Source: Paracoccaceae bacterium
Lineage (GTDB): Bacteria; Pseudomonadota; Alphaproteobacteria; Rhodobacterales; Rhodobacteraceae
Direction of reading: 5' to 3'
Assembly: GCA_021775315.1 (NCBI GenBank)
Contig: JAJFIC010000007.1
Coordinates: 1-64,000, forward strand
DNA length: 64,000 nt
Shown here: in pieces, positions 35,204 to 44,559 of the stretch
Position numbering within the stretch: the stretch's first letter is position 1
Layout: every line of letters starts with the position of its first letter
Notes under the pieces: generated by a model
The model's database searches: none
Seen by the model: only the letters and a program-made list of their open reading frames with translations
Told to the model about the DNA's origin: nothing
Position numbers and translations under genes: made by a program

Positions 35204-36112
35204 ATGCAAGAAGAAGTCACCACTCATCAAGCCCAGGAAGACGCCCGCAACGACGCCATTTTGATTTACGTAGATGGCAAAATTGTTCCCCGGGATCAGG
35301 CCAAAGTGTCGGTTTATGACAGTGGTTTCATGCTGGGCGATGGCGTCTGGGAGGGTCTGCGCCTGTATAACGGCAAATGGGCCTTTCTGAACGAACACAT
35401 GGATCGCTTGTTTGAGGCCGCCAAGGCGATTGACCTTGATATCGGACTTGACCGCGACGGCGTGGTTGCCGCGCTGAACGCAACCCGCGCTGCCAACGAC
35501 ATGCACAGCGACGCCCATGCCCGACTGATGATCACACGGGGGGTGAAGGTAAAACCGTTTCAGCACCCTTCTTTGTCGCGATCCGGGCCGACGATGGTCA
35601 TTATTATGGAGCATTCGCGCCCTTCAATCCCGCGCCCGATCCGGCTGGCCACAGTGCCGCATCTGCGCGGTCTGCCGATGACGCAGGACCCGAAATTGAA
35701 CTCGCACAGCAAGCTGAACTGTATACTTGCCTGCATCGCCGCCGAAAAAGCAGGTGCCGACGAGGCATTGATGCTGGACATCAACGGCTTTGTGAACACA
35801 ACCAATGCCTGCAATTTTTTCATCATCCGCAAGGGCGTGGTTTGGACTTCGACCGGGGATTACTGCATGAACGGTATCACCCGCCAAAAGGTCATCGACC
35901 TGTGCCGCGCCGATGGCATTCCGGTGTTCGAGAGGAACTATTCACTGGTCGACACCTATGGCGCAGACGAGGCGTTTTTGACGGGCACGTTTGGTGCGCA
36001 AACCCCAGTTTCGGAAATCGACGGGCGGCAAATCGGTGATGGCACATTGGGGCCAGTCACCGAACACCTGCGCACACTCTACGCCGATCTGATACGCCGT
36101 GAAACCGCATGA
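35204..36112 (+). CDS. Class IV PLP aminotransferase (branched-chain or D-amino acid type)
   Basis: A 302-residue fold-type IV PLP enzyme. MLGDGVWEGLRLYNGKWAF is near residue 44, the PLP Lys in LNSHSKLNC near 165, and DINGFVNTTNACNFFII near 190. The start at 35204 has GAGGG 7 nt upstream. The second class IV enzyme, ilvE at 57350, is closer to typical branched-chain aminotransferases, so this one may be a D-amino acid or specialised transaminase. It overlaps the next gene by 4 nt, so the two are coupled. Confidence 0.85.
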   Translation: MQEEVTTHQAQEDARNDAILIYVDGKIVPRDQAKVSVYDSGFMLGDGVWEGLRLYNGKWAFLNEHMDRLFEAAKAIDLDIGLDRDGVVAALNATRAANDMHSDAHARLMITRGVKVKPFQHPSLSRSGPTMVIIMEHSRPSIPRPIRLATVPHLRGLPMTQDPKLNSHSKLNCILACIAAEKAGADEALMLDINGFVNTTNACNFFIIRKGVVWTSTGDYCMNGITRQKVIDLCRADGIPVFERNYSLVDTYGADEAFLTGTFGAQTPVSEIDGRQIGDGTLGPVTEHLRTLYADLIRRETA

Positions 36113-36825
36113 GAATTGCGATGTGGTCGGGGCCGCGCAATATTTCAACCGCGATGATGTACGCCTTTGGCGCGCGCGATGATTGCGCGGTTTGGGATGA
36201 ACCGTTTTATGCGGCTTATCTGTCTGAAACCGGGTTGATCCATCCGATGCGCGACGAAATCATAGCCGACGGCATAACTGATCCTGACAAGGTGATCCGC
36301 GCCTGCCTTGGCCCGACACCTGACAATCGCCCGGTTTTCTATCAAAAACACATGACCCAGCACATGATCCCCGGTCCGGATCGTGGCTGGATCAACGACT
36401 GCACCAACGTCTTTTTAATCCGCGACCCGGCGCGTGTGATCGCAAGCTATGCCGCCAAGCGCGAGAACCCGACGCTGGACGACATCGGTTTTCGCCAGCA
36501 GGCAGAAGTGTTCGATCAGGTCTGTCAGGCGACGGGTCAGGCGCCGCCGGTTTTGGACAGCCACGCCATTCGCGCGAACCCGGAAACTGCCCTTAGAAAA
36601 CTGTGTGCGGCCATAGGTCTGCAATTCCAGCCAGCGATGTTGAATTGGCCCACAGGTGGCCACAAAAATGACGGCGTGTGGGCCGCGCATTGGTATGGTG
36701 CGGTCTGGAAATCAACCGGATTCGCCGGGGTTGAAGGGCCAGTTCCGGATGTGCCTGATGCTTTGAAAGACGTCTGGTCAGACGCATTACCTTACTACCA
36801 ACAACTGGCCGCGCATGCCTTATGA
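36109..36825 (+). CDS. Sulfotransferase-like P-loop protein
   Basis: A 238-residue protein that starts with a sulfotransferase-type P-loop, MWSGPRNISTAMMYAF, in place of the PAPS-binding PRSGTT motif, and has the 3'-phosphate-like segment NVFLIRDPARVIASYAAKR near residue 100. The family is often found beside class IV aminotransferases and is sometimes misnamed after them. The reaction is unknown; PAPS binding is only suggested. ATGA overlap with the aminotransferase indicates a shared pathway. Confidence 0.8.
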   Translation: MRIAMWSGPRNISTAMMYAFGARDDCAVWDEPFYAAYLSETGLIHPMRDEIIADGITDPDKVIRACLGPTPDNRPVFYQKHMTQHMIPGPDRGWINDCTNVFLIRDPARVIASYAAKRENPTLDDIGFRQQAEVFDQVCQATGQAPPVLDSHAIRANPETALRKLCAAIGLQFQPAMLNWPTGGHKNDGVWAAHWYGAVWKSTGFAGVEGPVPDVPDALKDVWSDALPYYQQLAAHAL

Positions 36826-36829
36826 GGCA

Positions 36830-37810
36830 TTAGGCGACAAGATCCTCTAGCACCGCCACCTCGAACTGCCGCAATATTGGTCGCGCCGGAGGGATCGGTT
36901 TCTTGTGCTTCATATCCGCCAGTTCCGGGAACAGCTCCAGGATTTCCTGTAACTGCATCTGATCCATGCCTTCGCGGATTGTGTCGCCGATCAGAAAGCT
37001 TTCGGTCGCCAGCCCTTCGCTGAACACGACCTCGTGCCGGTCAAACATAAAGTGAAAATAATCAACCTCGGTGCACGCGGTATCGACGTGAATACCTTTG
37101 CTGCCGACCATTGATTTGGCCGGTGCCAAGGCTTGCTCCATACCGAAATTCAATTCAACCGACCAGCCGCCAAGCAGGCAGCGATGCTGTGGTGACACAT
37201 GCAGATCACGCTGCGGGTATCCTTTGCCAAAACTGCTGGCCGGGATGATGACAGGTCGCATATTGGGCCGTGTGATCAGGTCACGCAAAGACAGCGGCGA
37301 GTTTCCGATCCAGCGAATAGGCTGCAATCCTTGGTCCATCGTTTCAATCAGGTCACCAACCTTCAAATCCTCAACCGGGCGATCACCATCTGCGGTGCCG
37401 ATCAATGTGCCACGGACAAAACAAGGCAGGCTGGTGTAATCAACCGGTGTATAAGTCGCGTATGTGTTCAGGGTAAAGCTAACCCCAACGCCAGCGCCCG
37501 GAATAGTATCGCCATCGTCATTCATCACGAACGAGCGCGTGACACCGCCAATCGTCAACTGAAAGGTTTTTATGGTTTCGGTCCCGCCACCGACCGTAAT
37601 GTCATCATCATAAAAGAATTCGTAGTCATCAATCCCACCACCATCAACGGTAATGACTTGCGATGTGCCGCCATCATCCGCCTCGGTTGCCTCAAGACTG
37701 CCGTCGTCATCGGTGACCGTCATTGTGAAGGTCGCGCTGATCGTCGGGCTATTCCCGGTCGCGACGTAATCGTTTGGAACTTCGTAAATTGTAAATGTTC
37801 TTGTCGGCAC
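36830..37810 (-). CDS. Hint-domain protein (Hedgehog/intein-type)
   Basis: The GTG at 37810 has AGGAGG 6 nt upstream and gives 326 residues; an ATG at 37855 is the alternative. Residues 1-125 are acidic, Thr/Gly/Asp-rich and beta-strand-like, with DDDG and DGGG runs. A Hint domain begins at Cys130 (CFVRGTLIGTADGDRPVEDL) and includes LHVSPQHRCLL near 205 and a VFSEGLATESFLIGD strand near 260. Hint domains self-cleave proteins in hedgehogs and inteins; in Rhodobacterales they occur in many exported repeat proteins of unknown role. No extein-like C-terminal His-Asn is seen. Confidence 0.85.
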   Translation of the reverse strand: MPTRTFTIYEVPNDYVATGNSPTISATFTMTVTDDDGSLEATEADDGGTSQVITVDGGGIDDYEFFYDDDITVGGGTETIKTFQLTIGGVTRSFVMNDDGDTIPGAGVGVSFTLNTYATYTPVDYTSLPCFVRGTLIGTADGDRPVEDLKVGDLIETMDQGLQPIRWIGNSPLSLRDLITRPNMRPVIIPASSFGKGYPQRDLHVSPQHRCLLGGWSVELNFGMEQALAPAKSMVGSKGIHVDTACTEVDYFHFMFDRHEVVFSEGLATESFLIGDTIREGMDQMQLQEILELFPELADMKHKKPIPPARPILRQFEVAVLEDLVA

Positions 37811-37990
37811 GGTTCGCCTCCTGACCGCTGGACATTTCTGCTCTGCGGGTGGCAACCTCGTTCAGTCGGTCGGATTACCTGCCCGCTGGAAACAATAGCA
37901 CCGTCTTAAGGCAATTGGCCCGCTGATTACCGAGTTACAAAAGGATTAACGCGGCTTGTTGCAATTCTGCAAAAGCACCGCAAATCGAGG

Positions 37991-39214
37991 TTATTGACCT
38001 TGGCGGTCACGCATCGCCAGCAACCGCAACCGCAGCGCATTAATCTTGATAAATCCGGCCGCATCTTTTTGATCGTACGCGCCCTGATCATCCTCGAACG
38101 TCACGTGCTGCTCGGAATAAAGGCTGAAATCTGACCAGCGGCCAACCGTCTGAACAGACCCCTTGTAAAGCTTCAACCGCACCGTGCCCGCGACAAATTC
38201 CTGACTGCGGTCAATCAGCGCCTGCAACATTTCGCGTTCCGGGCTAAACCAGAAACCGTTGTAAATCAGTTCGGCATATTTCGGCATCAGCTCATCTTTC
38301 AAATGCGCTGCACCGCGATCCAATGTGATGGATTCAATACCGCGATGTGCCTCAAGCATAATCGTGCCACCGGGCGTTTCGTAAATCCCACGGGATTTCA
38401 TGCCAACGAACCGGCCTTCGACCAGATCAAGCCGCCCGATCCCGTGTTTGCCGCCATATTCATTAAGCGCAGTCAGCAGCTCGGCTGGGCTATGCGCCTT
38501 GCCGTTGATTGCTACGGGATCACCTTTTTTATAGGTGATTTCAATAAATTCAGGGGTGTTCGGGGCGTCTTCGGGATGCACAGTGCGCTGATAGACATAG
38601 TCAGGCGCGGCAACCGCCGGGTCTTCCAGAACCTTGCCCTCGCTTGATGTGTGCAGCAGGTTTGCATCCACCGAAAAGGGTGCTTCGCCGCGTTTGTCCG
38701 TGGCAATCGGGATCTGGTTCTTTTCCGCAAAATCCAGCAACCGCGTGCGGCTGGTTAGATCCCATTCCCGCCAAGGCGCAATCACCTTGATGTCCGGGTT
38801 CAGCGCATAAGCCGCCAGTTCAAACCGCACCTGATCGTTGCCCTTGCCCGTCGCCCCGTGGGCCACCGCGTCAGCGCCGCATTCCGCTGCAATTTCCACC
38901 AATCGTTTGGAAATCAAAGGCCGTGCGATGGACGTACCCAGCAGATACAATCCCTCGTAAACCGCATTGGCACGAAACATCGGGAAGACAAAATCGCGAA
39001 CAAATTCTTCGCGAACGTCCTCAATATGAATGTTTTCCGGCTTGATCCCCAGCAGTTCTGCCTTTTTGCGCGCCGGGTCCAGTTCTTCGCCCTGACCCAG
39101 ATCGGCGGTGAAGGTGACCACTTCGCAATTATACTCGGTTTGCAGCCATTTCAAAATAATCGAGGTATCCAGACCGCCGGAATAGGCGAGTACGACTTTT
39201 TTAGGTGCAGACAC
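37991..39214 (-). CDS. argG: Argininosuccinate synthase
   Basis: ArgG joins citrulline and aspartate with ATP in arginine synthesis. The GTG at 39214 ([18 protein letters not shown]) with GGAG 8 nt upstream gives 407 residues, the normal length; a longer open frame to 39460 runs into the divergent ilvA promoter and is rejected. Motifs are the PP-loop [27 protein letters not shown] near 117 and the citrulline-binding region near 180. It is divergent from ilvA. Confidence 0.97.
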   Translation of the reverse strand: MSAPKKVVLAYSGGLDTSIILKWLQTEYNCEVVTFTADLGQGEELDPARKKAELLGIKPENIHIEDVREEFVRDFVFPMFRANAVYEGLYLLGTSIARPLISKRLVEIAAECGADAVAHGATGKGNDQVRFELAAYALNPDIKVIAPWREWDLTSRTRLLDFAEKNQIPIATDKRGEAPFSVDANLLHTSSEGKVLEDPAVAAPDYVYQRTVHPEDAPNTPEFIEITYKKGDPVAINGKAHSPAELLTALNEYGGKHGIGRLDLVEGRFVGMKSRGIYETPGGTIMLEAHRGIESITLDRGAAHLKDELMPKYAELIYNGFWFSPEREMLQALIDRSQEFVAGTVRLKLYKGSVQTVGRWSDFSLYSEQHVTFEDDQGAYDQKDAAGFIKINALRLRLLAMRDRQGQ

Positions 39215-39360
39215 TGGTTTCACTCCGACATTATTGGGGTTCTTGGCGGGCGGTGTATTGCGTTTTTTGGGGCTGCGCAACGGGGCAAGGCGCAAAAGTC
39301 GCGTTGTATCCCGGCGGGCTTGGTGTAAACACTGCGCCTTGGAACCCAAAAGGGGGAAAT

Positions 39361-40620
39361 ATGTCAGATTTTGTTGCCCGGGCGATCGCGGCACGCCGTG
39401 AAATGCGTAAACTTTTCCCTGAAACGCCGCTGCAAAAGAATGACCACCTTTCGCAAGCATTCGGTGCGGACATCTATTTGAAACGAGAGGACCTGTCGCC
39501 AGTTCGCTCGTACAAAATCCGTGGCGCGTTCAATGCTATGCGCAAGCATCTGGCCAAAGTTGCGGGCGCTGATGAGGCGCCAGCGAAATTCGTTTGTGCT
39601 TCGGCTGGCAATCACGCGCAGGGCGTGGCCTATGTCTGTCGACACTTTGACGTGGACGGTGTGGTTTTCATGCCGATCACAACGCCGCAACAAAAAGTTG
39701 ACAAAACCCGGATTTTTGGCGGCGACAATATCGAAATCAGGTTGGTGGGCGACTATTTCGAAGACACGTTGGCGGCAGCGCAGGAATATTGCACGGCCCA
39801 AGGCGCTGTGTTTCTTGCCCCCTTTGACGATGACGACGTTATCGAAGGTCAGGCATCGGTCGCAGTCGAACTGCTGGAACAATTGCCGGATCCCGTTGAC
39901 ATGGTCATCCTGCCGGTTGGCGGCGGTGGTTTGTCGTCAGGCGTTGTCACCTATTTGCACGCGCTGTCACCAGAAACCGAATTTCGGTTCGCTGAACCAA
40001 AAGGCGGGCAAAGCCTGCGGGCGGCGCTGGTTGCAGGCCACCCGACAACTCTGACCAAAGTGGATTCCTTTGTTGACGGGGCTGCGGTGGCGCGCATTGG
40101 GGATCGGAATTTTGCGGCTTTGCGGGACATCCCACCGGCGCATGTACTTGCAGCCCCCGAAGACCGCATCTGCACAACCATCCTTGAATTGCTCAACATC
40201 GAAGGCATAGTGCTGGAACCCGCTGGCGCAATGTCCGTCGATATTCTAACCGATCTTGCCGACGAAATTCGCGGTAAACGTGTCGTTTGTATCACCTCTG
40301 GCGGCAACTTTGATTTCGAACGCCTGCCCGAAGTCAAAGAGCGGGCGTTAAGATACGCAGGACTTAAAAAATATTTCATTCTGCGCTTTCCGCAACGCCC
40401 CGGTGCGCTGAAAGAGTTCCTGAACATCCTTGGCCCCGAAGATGACATAACCCGGTTTGAATACCTCAAAAAATCCGCCCGTAACTTTGGTTCCGTACTG
40501 ATCGGGCTTGAAGCCAAAAACCCGAAGGATTTCCCGTCGATCTGTGAACGTATGGATGCCGCCGGAATGTCCTATCAGGATATCACCGACAACGAAGACC
40601 TGTCGCAGTTCCTGATATAA
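39361..40620 (+). CDS. ilvA: Threonine dehydratase, biosynthetic
   Basis: IlvA deaminates threonine to 2-oxobutanoate, the first step to isoleucine. The start at 39361 with AAGGGGGAA upstream gives 419 residues. The PLP Lys is residue 52 in [10 protein letters not shown], with [11 protein letters not shown] near 80 and [10 protein letters not shown] near 185. The regulatory C-terminus (about 335-419) has one ACT-like domain, [12 protein letters not shown], so this is the short form of the enzyme. It is divergent from argG and converges on the HPt gene. Confidence 0.96.
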   Translation: MSDFVARAIAARREMRKLFPETPLQKNDHLSQAFGADIYLKREDLSPVRSYKIRGAFNAMRKHLAKVAGADEAPAKFVCASAGNHAQGVAYVCRHFDVDGVVFMPITTPQQKVDKTRIFGGDNIEIRLVGDYFEDTLAAAQEYCTAQGAVFLAPFDDDDVIEGQASVAVELLEQLPDPVDMVILPVGGGGLSSGVVTYLHALSPETEFRFAEPKGGQSLRAALVAGHPTTLTKVDSFVDGAAVARIGDRNFAALRDIPPAHVLAAPEDRICTTILELLNIEGIVLEPAGAMSVDILTDLADEIRGKRVVCITSGGNFDFERLPEVKERALRYAGLKKYFILRFPQRPGALKEFLNILGPEDDITRFEYLKKSARNFGSVLIGLEAKNPKDFPSICERMDAAGMSYQDITDNEDLSQFLI

Positions 40621-40623
40621 TGA

Positions 40624-40956
40624 CTAGTCCGAAAAACCCGGAACCATTTGCGCCAGAAACTCGGTTTTCGAGGCGTCAAAGGCAACCAGAATTTCAGCAA
40701 TCGGTACCTTTTCAACTTGCCCACCTGCAGCCAGCTTTTCCCCTTTCGAACACATGGCGCCTAAGACCTCAAACCCAAGATTAAGCGCGCTACCTTTTAG
40801 AAAATGCATATCCTCCTCAATATTACGACCAACAGCACCTGCGCGAAGTGGTCCGATGACAGTTTCAACCTCATCCAGAAAAAGTTCTACCACGCCGTCA
40901 ATTTCATCAGCGCCAATATCACCTTCCAGTTCCTTAACCCGCTTCCAATTTATCAT
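40624..40956 (-). CDS. HPt-domain phosphotransfer protein
   Basis: A 110-residue protein that is essentially one histidine-phosphotransfer domain. The phospho-accepting His is residue 51 in DMHFLKGSALNLGFE, the classic HFLKGSA motif. The start at 40956 has GGAGGTG 5 nt upstream. It would accept phosphate from a histidine-kinase receiver domain and pass it to another receiver. The divergent receiver-phosphatase gene 168 nt away is the obvious partner, but that needs testing. No histidine kinase is nearby. Confidence 0.9.
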   Translation of the reverse strand: MINWKRVKELEGDIGADEIDGVVELFLDEVETVIGPLRAGAVGRNIEEDMHFLKGSALNLGFEVLGAMCSKGEKLAAGGQVEKVPIAEILVAFDASKTEFLAQMVPGFSD

Positions 40957-41124
40957 TCCACACCTCCATCGTTTGGTGGTGCCCCCTCGCAATGAACTCT
41001 GCGCACTTGGATATTAACAGACCCTTACCGGCTCAAGCGAACTAGATCGCATTTTAGGTTTTACCAGTTGTTAATGTGGACCTGCAATTGTGAAGCCAAC
41101 AGGCGTATTGGAGGTCGCAAAGCC

Positions 41125-42381
41125 GTGCAGAAACTCGGGCAAAATGCAGTAAAACAAGGCGTCGACCGGCCACTTACGGTTCTGGTCGTTGACGATTCCA
41201 CCTTGCAGCGGCGCCTGCTTGGCGCGGCGCTGGACAAATGGGGTTATGAGGTTTTTGAGGCAAATTCAGGCATTGATGCACTGGAAATATGCAAGGCTGC
41301 CCATGTCGATCTTGTCCTAAGCGATTGGGTCATGCCGGAAATGGACGGCTTGACATTCTGCCGGGAATTCCGCGCGCTAAGACGGGAAAATTATGGCTAT
41401 TTCATCCTGCTGACCTCAAAAGACGACAAAGACGAGGTTGTCACCGGGCTTGATGTCGGGGCCGACGACTTTCTGACCAAACCCGTCAATTCAGCCGAGT
41501 TGCGGGCGCGGTTGCAGGCCGGCGAACGTGTTCTTGGTATGCAGAAAGAACTGATCGAAAAAAACGCCGCAGTTTCTAATACTCTGTCCGAATTGCAAAC
41601 CGTTTATCAGGCGATCGACCGCGATCTGGAAGAGGCCAAAAAACTACAGCATTCGTTGGTTCCGGAAACCTTCCTGCAAATGGGAAAGGCTCAAGTGTCG
41701 TTCAAATTGCAATCAAGTGGCCATATTGGCGGCGACATGATCGGCCATTACTACAAAAGCCCTGAACGGCTGGGGCTTTATGGCTTTGATGTTTCGGGCC
41801 ACGGGATCAGTTCGGCGCTGATGACCGCCCGGCTGGCGGGGTGTCTGGCGTCAACAAATCCGGCCTACAGCATTGCCATGCGGCAATTGGTTGACGGCAC
41901 ATATGCACCACAATCGCCGATCGAAATCGCGCAGCGCATGAATGTGCGGATGCTGGACGAACTGGATACCGACCTTTACCTGACGCTGGTACTGGCCGAT
42001 GTGAACCTGAAAACCGGTGCAATTGATATGGTTCAGGCGGGGCACCCGCATCCCCTGATCCAACGCAAGAACAACGATCTGGATTTTGTCGGCGGCGGCG
42101 GCCTGCCCATCGGTCTGATCCCGGACGCACAATTCTGCAGTTTTCAGGCCCAGCTTGAACCCGGCGACCGTCTGTTGATCTATTCCGACGGTTTCACCGA
42201 GGCTGAAGACCCCTTTGGCCAAATGTTGGACGACGATGGTCTTGCGCGACTAATGGCGGCAAACTCAAACGCAAGCGGCCCAGAGTTGTTGGACGATCTT
42301 GTTTGGGAAATTCAGGCATTTTGCGGCAAAGGAGAGGTATCTGACGACTTGTCTGCCGTGTTATTGGAATTGCTTGAGTAG
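41125..42381 (+). CDS. Receiver-domain PP2C/SpoIIE-type phosphatase (RbaY-like)
   Basis: The GTG at 41125 has GGAGGT 9 nt upstream and gives 418 residues. The receiver domain (about 17-135) has the phospho-acceptor Asp67 in SDWVMPEMDG and the conserved Lys in DDFLTKPV. A helical linker (about 140-185) precedes a PP2C-type (SpoIIE) phosphatase domain with GGDMIGHYY near 222, FDVSGHGISSALM near 240 and YSDGFTEAEDPFG near 365. It resembles RbaY of Rhodobacter capsulatus, part of a partner-switching system controlling gene-transfer agent and motility. No RbaV/RbaW partners are in the window. Confidence 0.88.
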   Translation: MQKLGQNAVKQGVDRPLTVLVVDDSTLQRRLLGAALDKWGYEVFEANSGIDALEICKAAHVDLVLSDWVMPEMDGLTFCREFRALRRENYGYFILLTSKDDKDEVVTGLDVGADDFLTKPVNSAELRARLQAGERVLGMQKELIEKNAAVSNTLSELQTVYQAIDRDLEEAKKLQHSLVPETFLQMGKAQVSFKLQSSGHIGGDMIGHYYKSPERLGLYGFDVSGHGISSALMTARLAGCLASTNPAYSIAMRQLVDGTYAPQSPIEIAQRMNVRMLDELDTDLYLTLVLADVNLKTGAIDMVQAGHPHPLIQRKNNDLDFVGGGGLPIGLIPDAQFCSFQAQLEPGDRLLIYSDGFTEAEDPFGQMLDDDGLARLMAANSNASGPELLDDLVWEIQAFCGKGEVSDDLSAVLLELLE

Positions 42382-42807
42382 GCGGTGCACAAAATATCTG
42401 TCCCCACCATTGGCCAGTCGCTCTGCCGCTTCTTGCATCGGCATCCAATGGGCGCTGTGATGGGGTTCGGGTATCGGGCCTTTTATGCGGGTTGGACGAC
42501 ACAAATAGATATGCGCCACTTTGTGTGCCCATAAATCGTATTCCGGCATATGGGTATAGCGCTGAAAGGCACCCAGCCGACGGATCACCTGAATTCCCCA
42601 GCCGGTTTCCTCGAACACTTCGCGGTGCAGCGCACGAACCGGCGACTCGCCCGGATCAATCCCGCCGCCGGGCAATTGAAATTCCGGCGCTGGTTCTGAC
42701 TGAAACGTCAGCAACACTTGTCCGCCGCGCTGCAAGATACCATATGCACCCGGACGGTGGGTGTACCGAACGCCTTTTTGAATGGCTTCATCAAACCGGC
42801 GGATCAT
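42361..42807 (-). CDS. Nudix hydrolase
   Basis: A 148-residue protein with a Nudix box near residue 55 (GGGIDPGESP then REVFEETGW), matching the GX5EX7REUXEEXGU consensus. I start at 42807 (MIRRFDEAIQKGV) with GAGG upstream; the longer frame to 43137 is antisense to hslO. It hydrolyses a nucleoside diphosphate linked to some other group; the substrate is not evident. Its last 21 nt overlap the convergent phosphatase gene. Confidence 0.85.
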   Translation of the reverse strand: MIRRFDEAIQKGVRYTHRPGAYGILQRGGQVLLTFQSEPAPEFQLPGGGIDPGESPVRALHREVFEETGWGIQVIRRLGAFQRYTHMPEYDLWAHKVAHIYLCRPTRIKGPIPEPHHSAHWMPMQEAAERLANGGDRYFVHRLLKQFQ

Positions 42808-42915
42808 GCCTGCCTCTTCTTTATGCACATTTGCGGCCCCGCCACGCGGGGAATTGCACCGACCCGATAACTTGTCTATGGGAACCATCTGAACGTCAAG
42901 GAAAGCCCACACACC

Positions 42916-43908
42916 ATGAGCCTGCCAAACAAAATCGCCTGGGATGACAACGTGCTTCCTTTTCAGTTGGACAGCGCGGATATCCGTGGCCGTGTCGCGC
43001 GTCTGGATGGCGTTCTTGAAGAAATTCTTGCCCAACACAAGTATCCTGCACCGGTCGAGGCGGCAGTTGCCGAGGCGGCGATCCTGACCGCGCTGATCGG
43101 GCAAACCATCGATCTGCGCTGGAAGCTGAGCCTGCAAATTCGCGGCAACGGACCGCTGAGGATCATCGCGACCGACTATTACGGCCCGACCAAGGATGGC
43201 GAACCGGCCAGAATGCGGGCCTATGCCAGCTTTGATGCCGAGCGATTGGCCAAGGACGAAGGCACCCCGTTTTCGATGATCGGCAGCGGCATGTTCGCCG
43301 TGCTGATCGACCAGGGAGAAGGGATGACACCCTATCAGGGGATCACACCGCTTGCAGGTGGGTCATTGGCAGCCTGCGCCGAAACCTATTTTGCCCAGTC
43401 TGAACAATTGCCAACCCGTTTTGCCGTTGCCATGGGCAAATCGCAGGAACCCGGCGGGACCGAGCATTGGCGCGCGGGTGGCATGATGATCCAGCATATG
43501 CCGAAAGCCTCGCCCTACGCCAACGATTCAACCGGGGACGCCGGTCTGCTGTCTGCGGTGGATCTTTTGCATGGCGATGACAGCGAAAACTGGAACCGGG
43601 TGAACCTGCATCTGGATACAGTCGACGCACTGGAACTTGTCGGCCCGCATGTTTCGCCGACTGAATTGTTACACCGCCTGTTTCACGAAGAAACCCCGCG
43701 CGTCTATGACAGCCAACCGCTGACATTTGGCTGCACTTGTGGCCCGGAAAAGGTGGTCCAGACCATGTCGATTTATTCCGCAAAAGATATCCGCCACATG
43801 ACGAACGAGGCTGGAAAGGTCACTGCCGATTGCCAGTTTTGCAGTGCGCATTACGAATTTGATCCGGCCACATTGGGGTTTGAAGCCACCAAGCCGGGCG
43901 AAAAATAA
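42916..43908 (+). CDS. hslO: Redox-regulated chaperone Hsp33
   Basis: Hsp33 is activated by oxidation and protects unfolding proteins under oxidative stress. The 330-residue protein has the redox zinc centre at its C-terminus: CTC near residue 272 and CQFC near 305, the CXC...CXXC pattern that holds Zn in the reduced form. The N-terminal body is the family core. It is followed 36 nt later by a Nudix hydrolase and then cca, likely one operon. Confidence 0.95.
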   Translation: MSLPNKIAWDDNVLPFQLDSADIRGRVARLDGVLEEILAQHKYPAPVEAAVAEAAILTALIGQTIDLRWKLSLQIRGNGPLRIIATDYYGPTKDGEPARMRAYASFDAERLAKDEGTPFSMIGSGMFAVLIDQGEGMTPYQGITPLAGGSLAACAETYFAQSEQLPTRFAVAMGKSQEPGGTEHWRAGGMMIQHMPKASPYANDSTGDAGLLSAVDLLHGDDSENWNRVNLHLDTVDALELVGPHVSPTELLHRLFHEETPRVYDSQPLTFGCTCGPEKVVQTMSIYSAKDIRHMTNEAGKVTADCQFCSAHYEFDPATLGFEATKPGEK

Positions 43909-43944
43909 CTGGCATAGGCGCGCTGGCTGGGCCATGTAATATCA

Positions 43945-44559
43945 ATGAAACGCCACACCGACACAATTGACGCGATCAAACAGATGCTGACGCGCAGCTC
44001 TGATGTGCGATCGTCTGATTTTGATCTTAACCCCGAAATCATGGCGTCATGGCCTGAAATGAAAAACCTGCGGCCTGCTGCGGTTTTAATTCCGTTGATT
44101 GCGGGCGATAATGGCCTGAACGTGATCCTGACGAAACGCGCTTCGCATCTGAAACACCATCCGGGTCAGATCGCTTTTCCCGGTGGCAAAGTAGACGCCA
44201 GTGACAAGAATGAGACCGCGGCCGCCCTGCGCGAAGCGGATGAGGAAATTGGCCTGCGCCCTGCCAATGTCGATGTGCTGGGCCATATGCCGTTTCACCA
44301 GACGGTGACGCATTTTGAGATCACCCCGATCATTGGCTGCGTCAAAACCCGCTTCACCCCACTCCCCGAACCCGGTGAAGTGGCCGAGGTGTTCGAGGTA
44401 CCGCTGGCCTATCTGACCGATCCTGCGAATTATCTGATCGAGGGGCGATTTTGGGGTGGTACCAAGCGCCTTTACTACGTGATCCCCTATGGCCCCTATT
44501 ATATCTGGGGTGCCACGGCGCGGATGTTGCGGGCGTTTGCCGAAAGAATGGCACGATGA
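43945..44559 (+). CDS. nudL: CoA pyrophosphatase-type Nudix hydrolase
   Basis: A 204-residue Nudix enzyme of the NUDT7/NudL group, which splits CoA or its derivatives. KHHPGQIAFPGGKVDASD near residue 72 gives the family's extended motif before the Nudix box (GGKVDASDKNETAAALREAD then EEIG). The symbol is a family label. It lies downstream of hslO and overlaps cca by 4 nt (ATGA), so this is a tight operon. Confidence 0.9.
   Translation: MKRHTDTIDAIKQMLTRSSDVRSSDFDLNPEIMASWPEMKNLRPAAVLIPLIAGDNGLNVILTKRASHLKHHPGQIAFPGGKVDASDKNETAAALREADEEIGLRPANVDVLGHMPFHQTVTHFEITPIIGCVKTRFTPLPEPGEVAEVFEVPLAYLTDPANYLIEGRFWGGTKRLYYVIPYGPYYIWGATARMLRAFAERMAR

Noticed and set aside
37991-39460. 489-residue argG frame starting upstream of the family start
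   Set aside because: The extra 82 residues have no ArgG homology, and the GTG at 39214 has a good ribosome binding site and gives the usual 407-residue length.
42361-43137. 258-residue Nudix frame extending antisense through hslO
   Set aside because: The N-terminal 110 residues are the antisense of the hslO start; the ATG at 42807 with GAGG upstream gives a complete Nudix protein.
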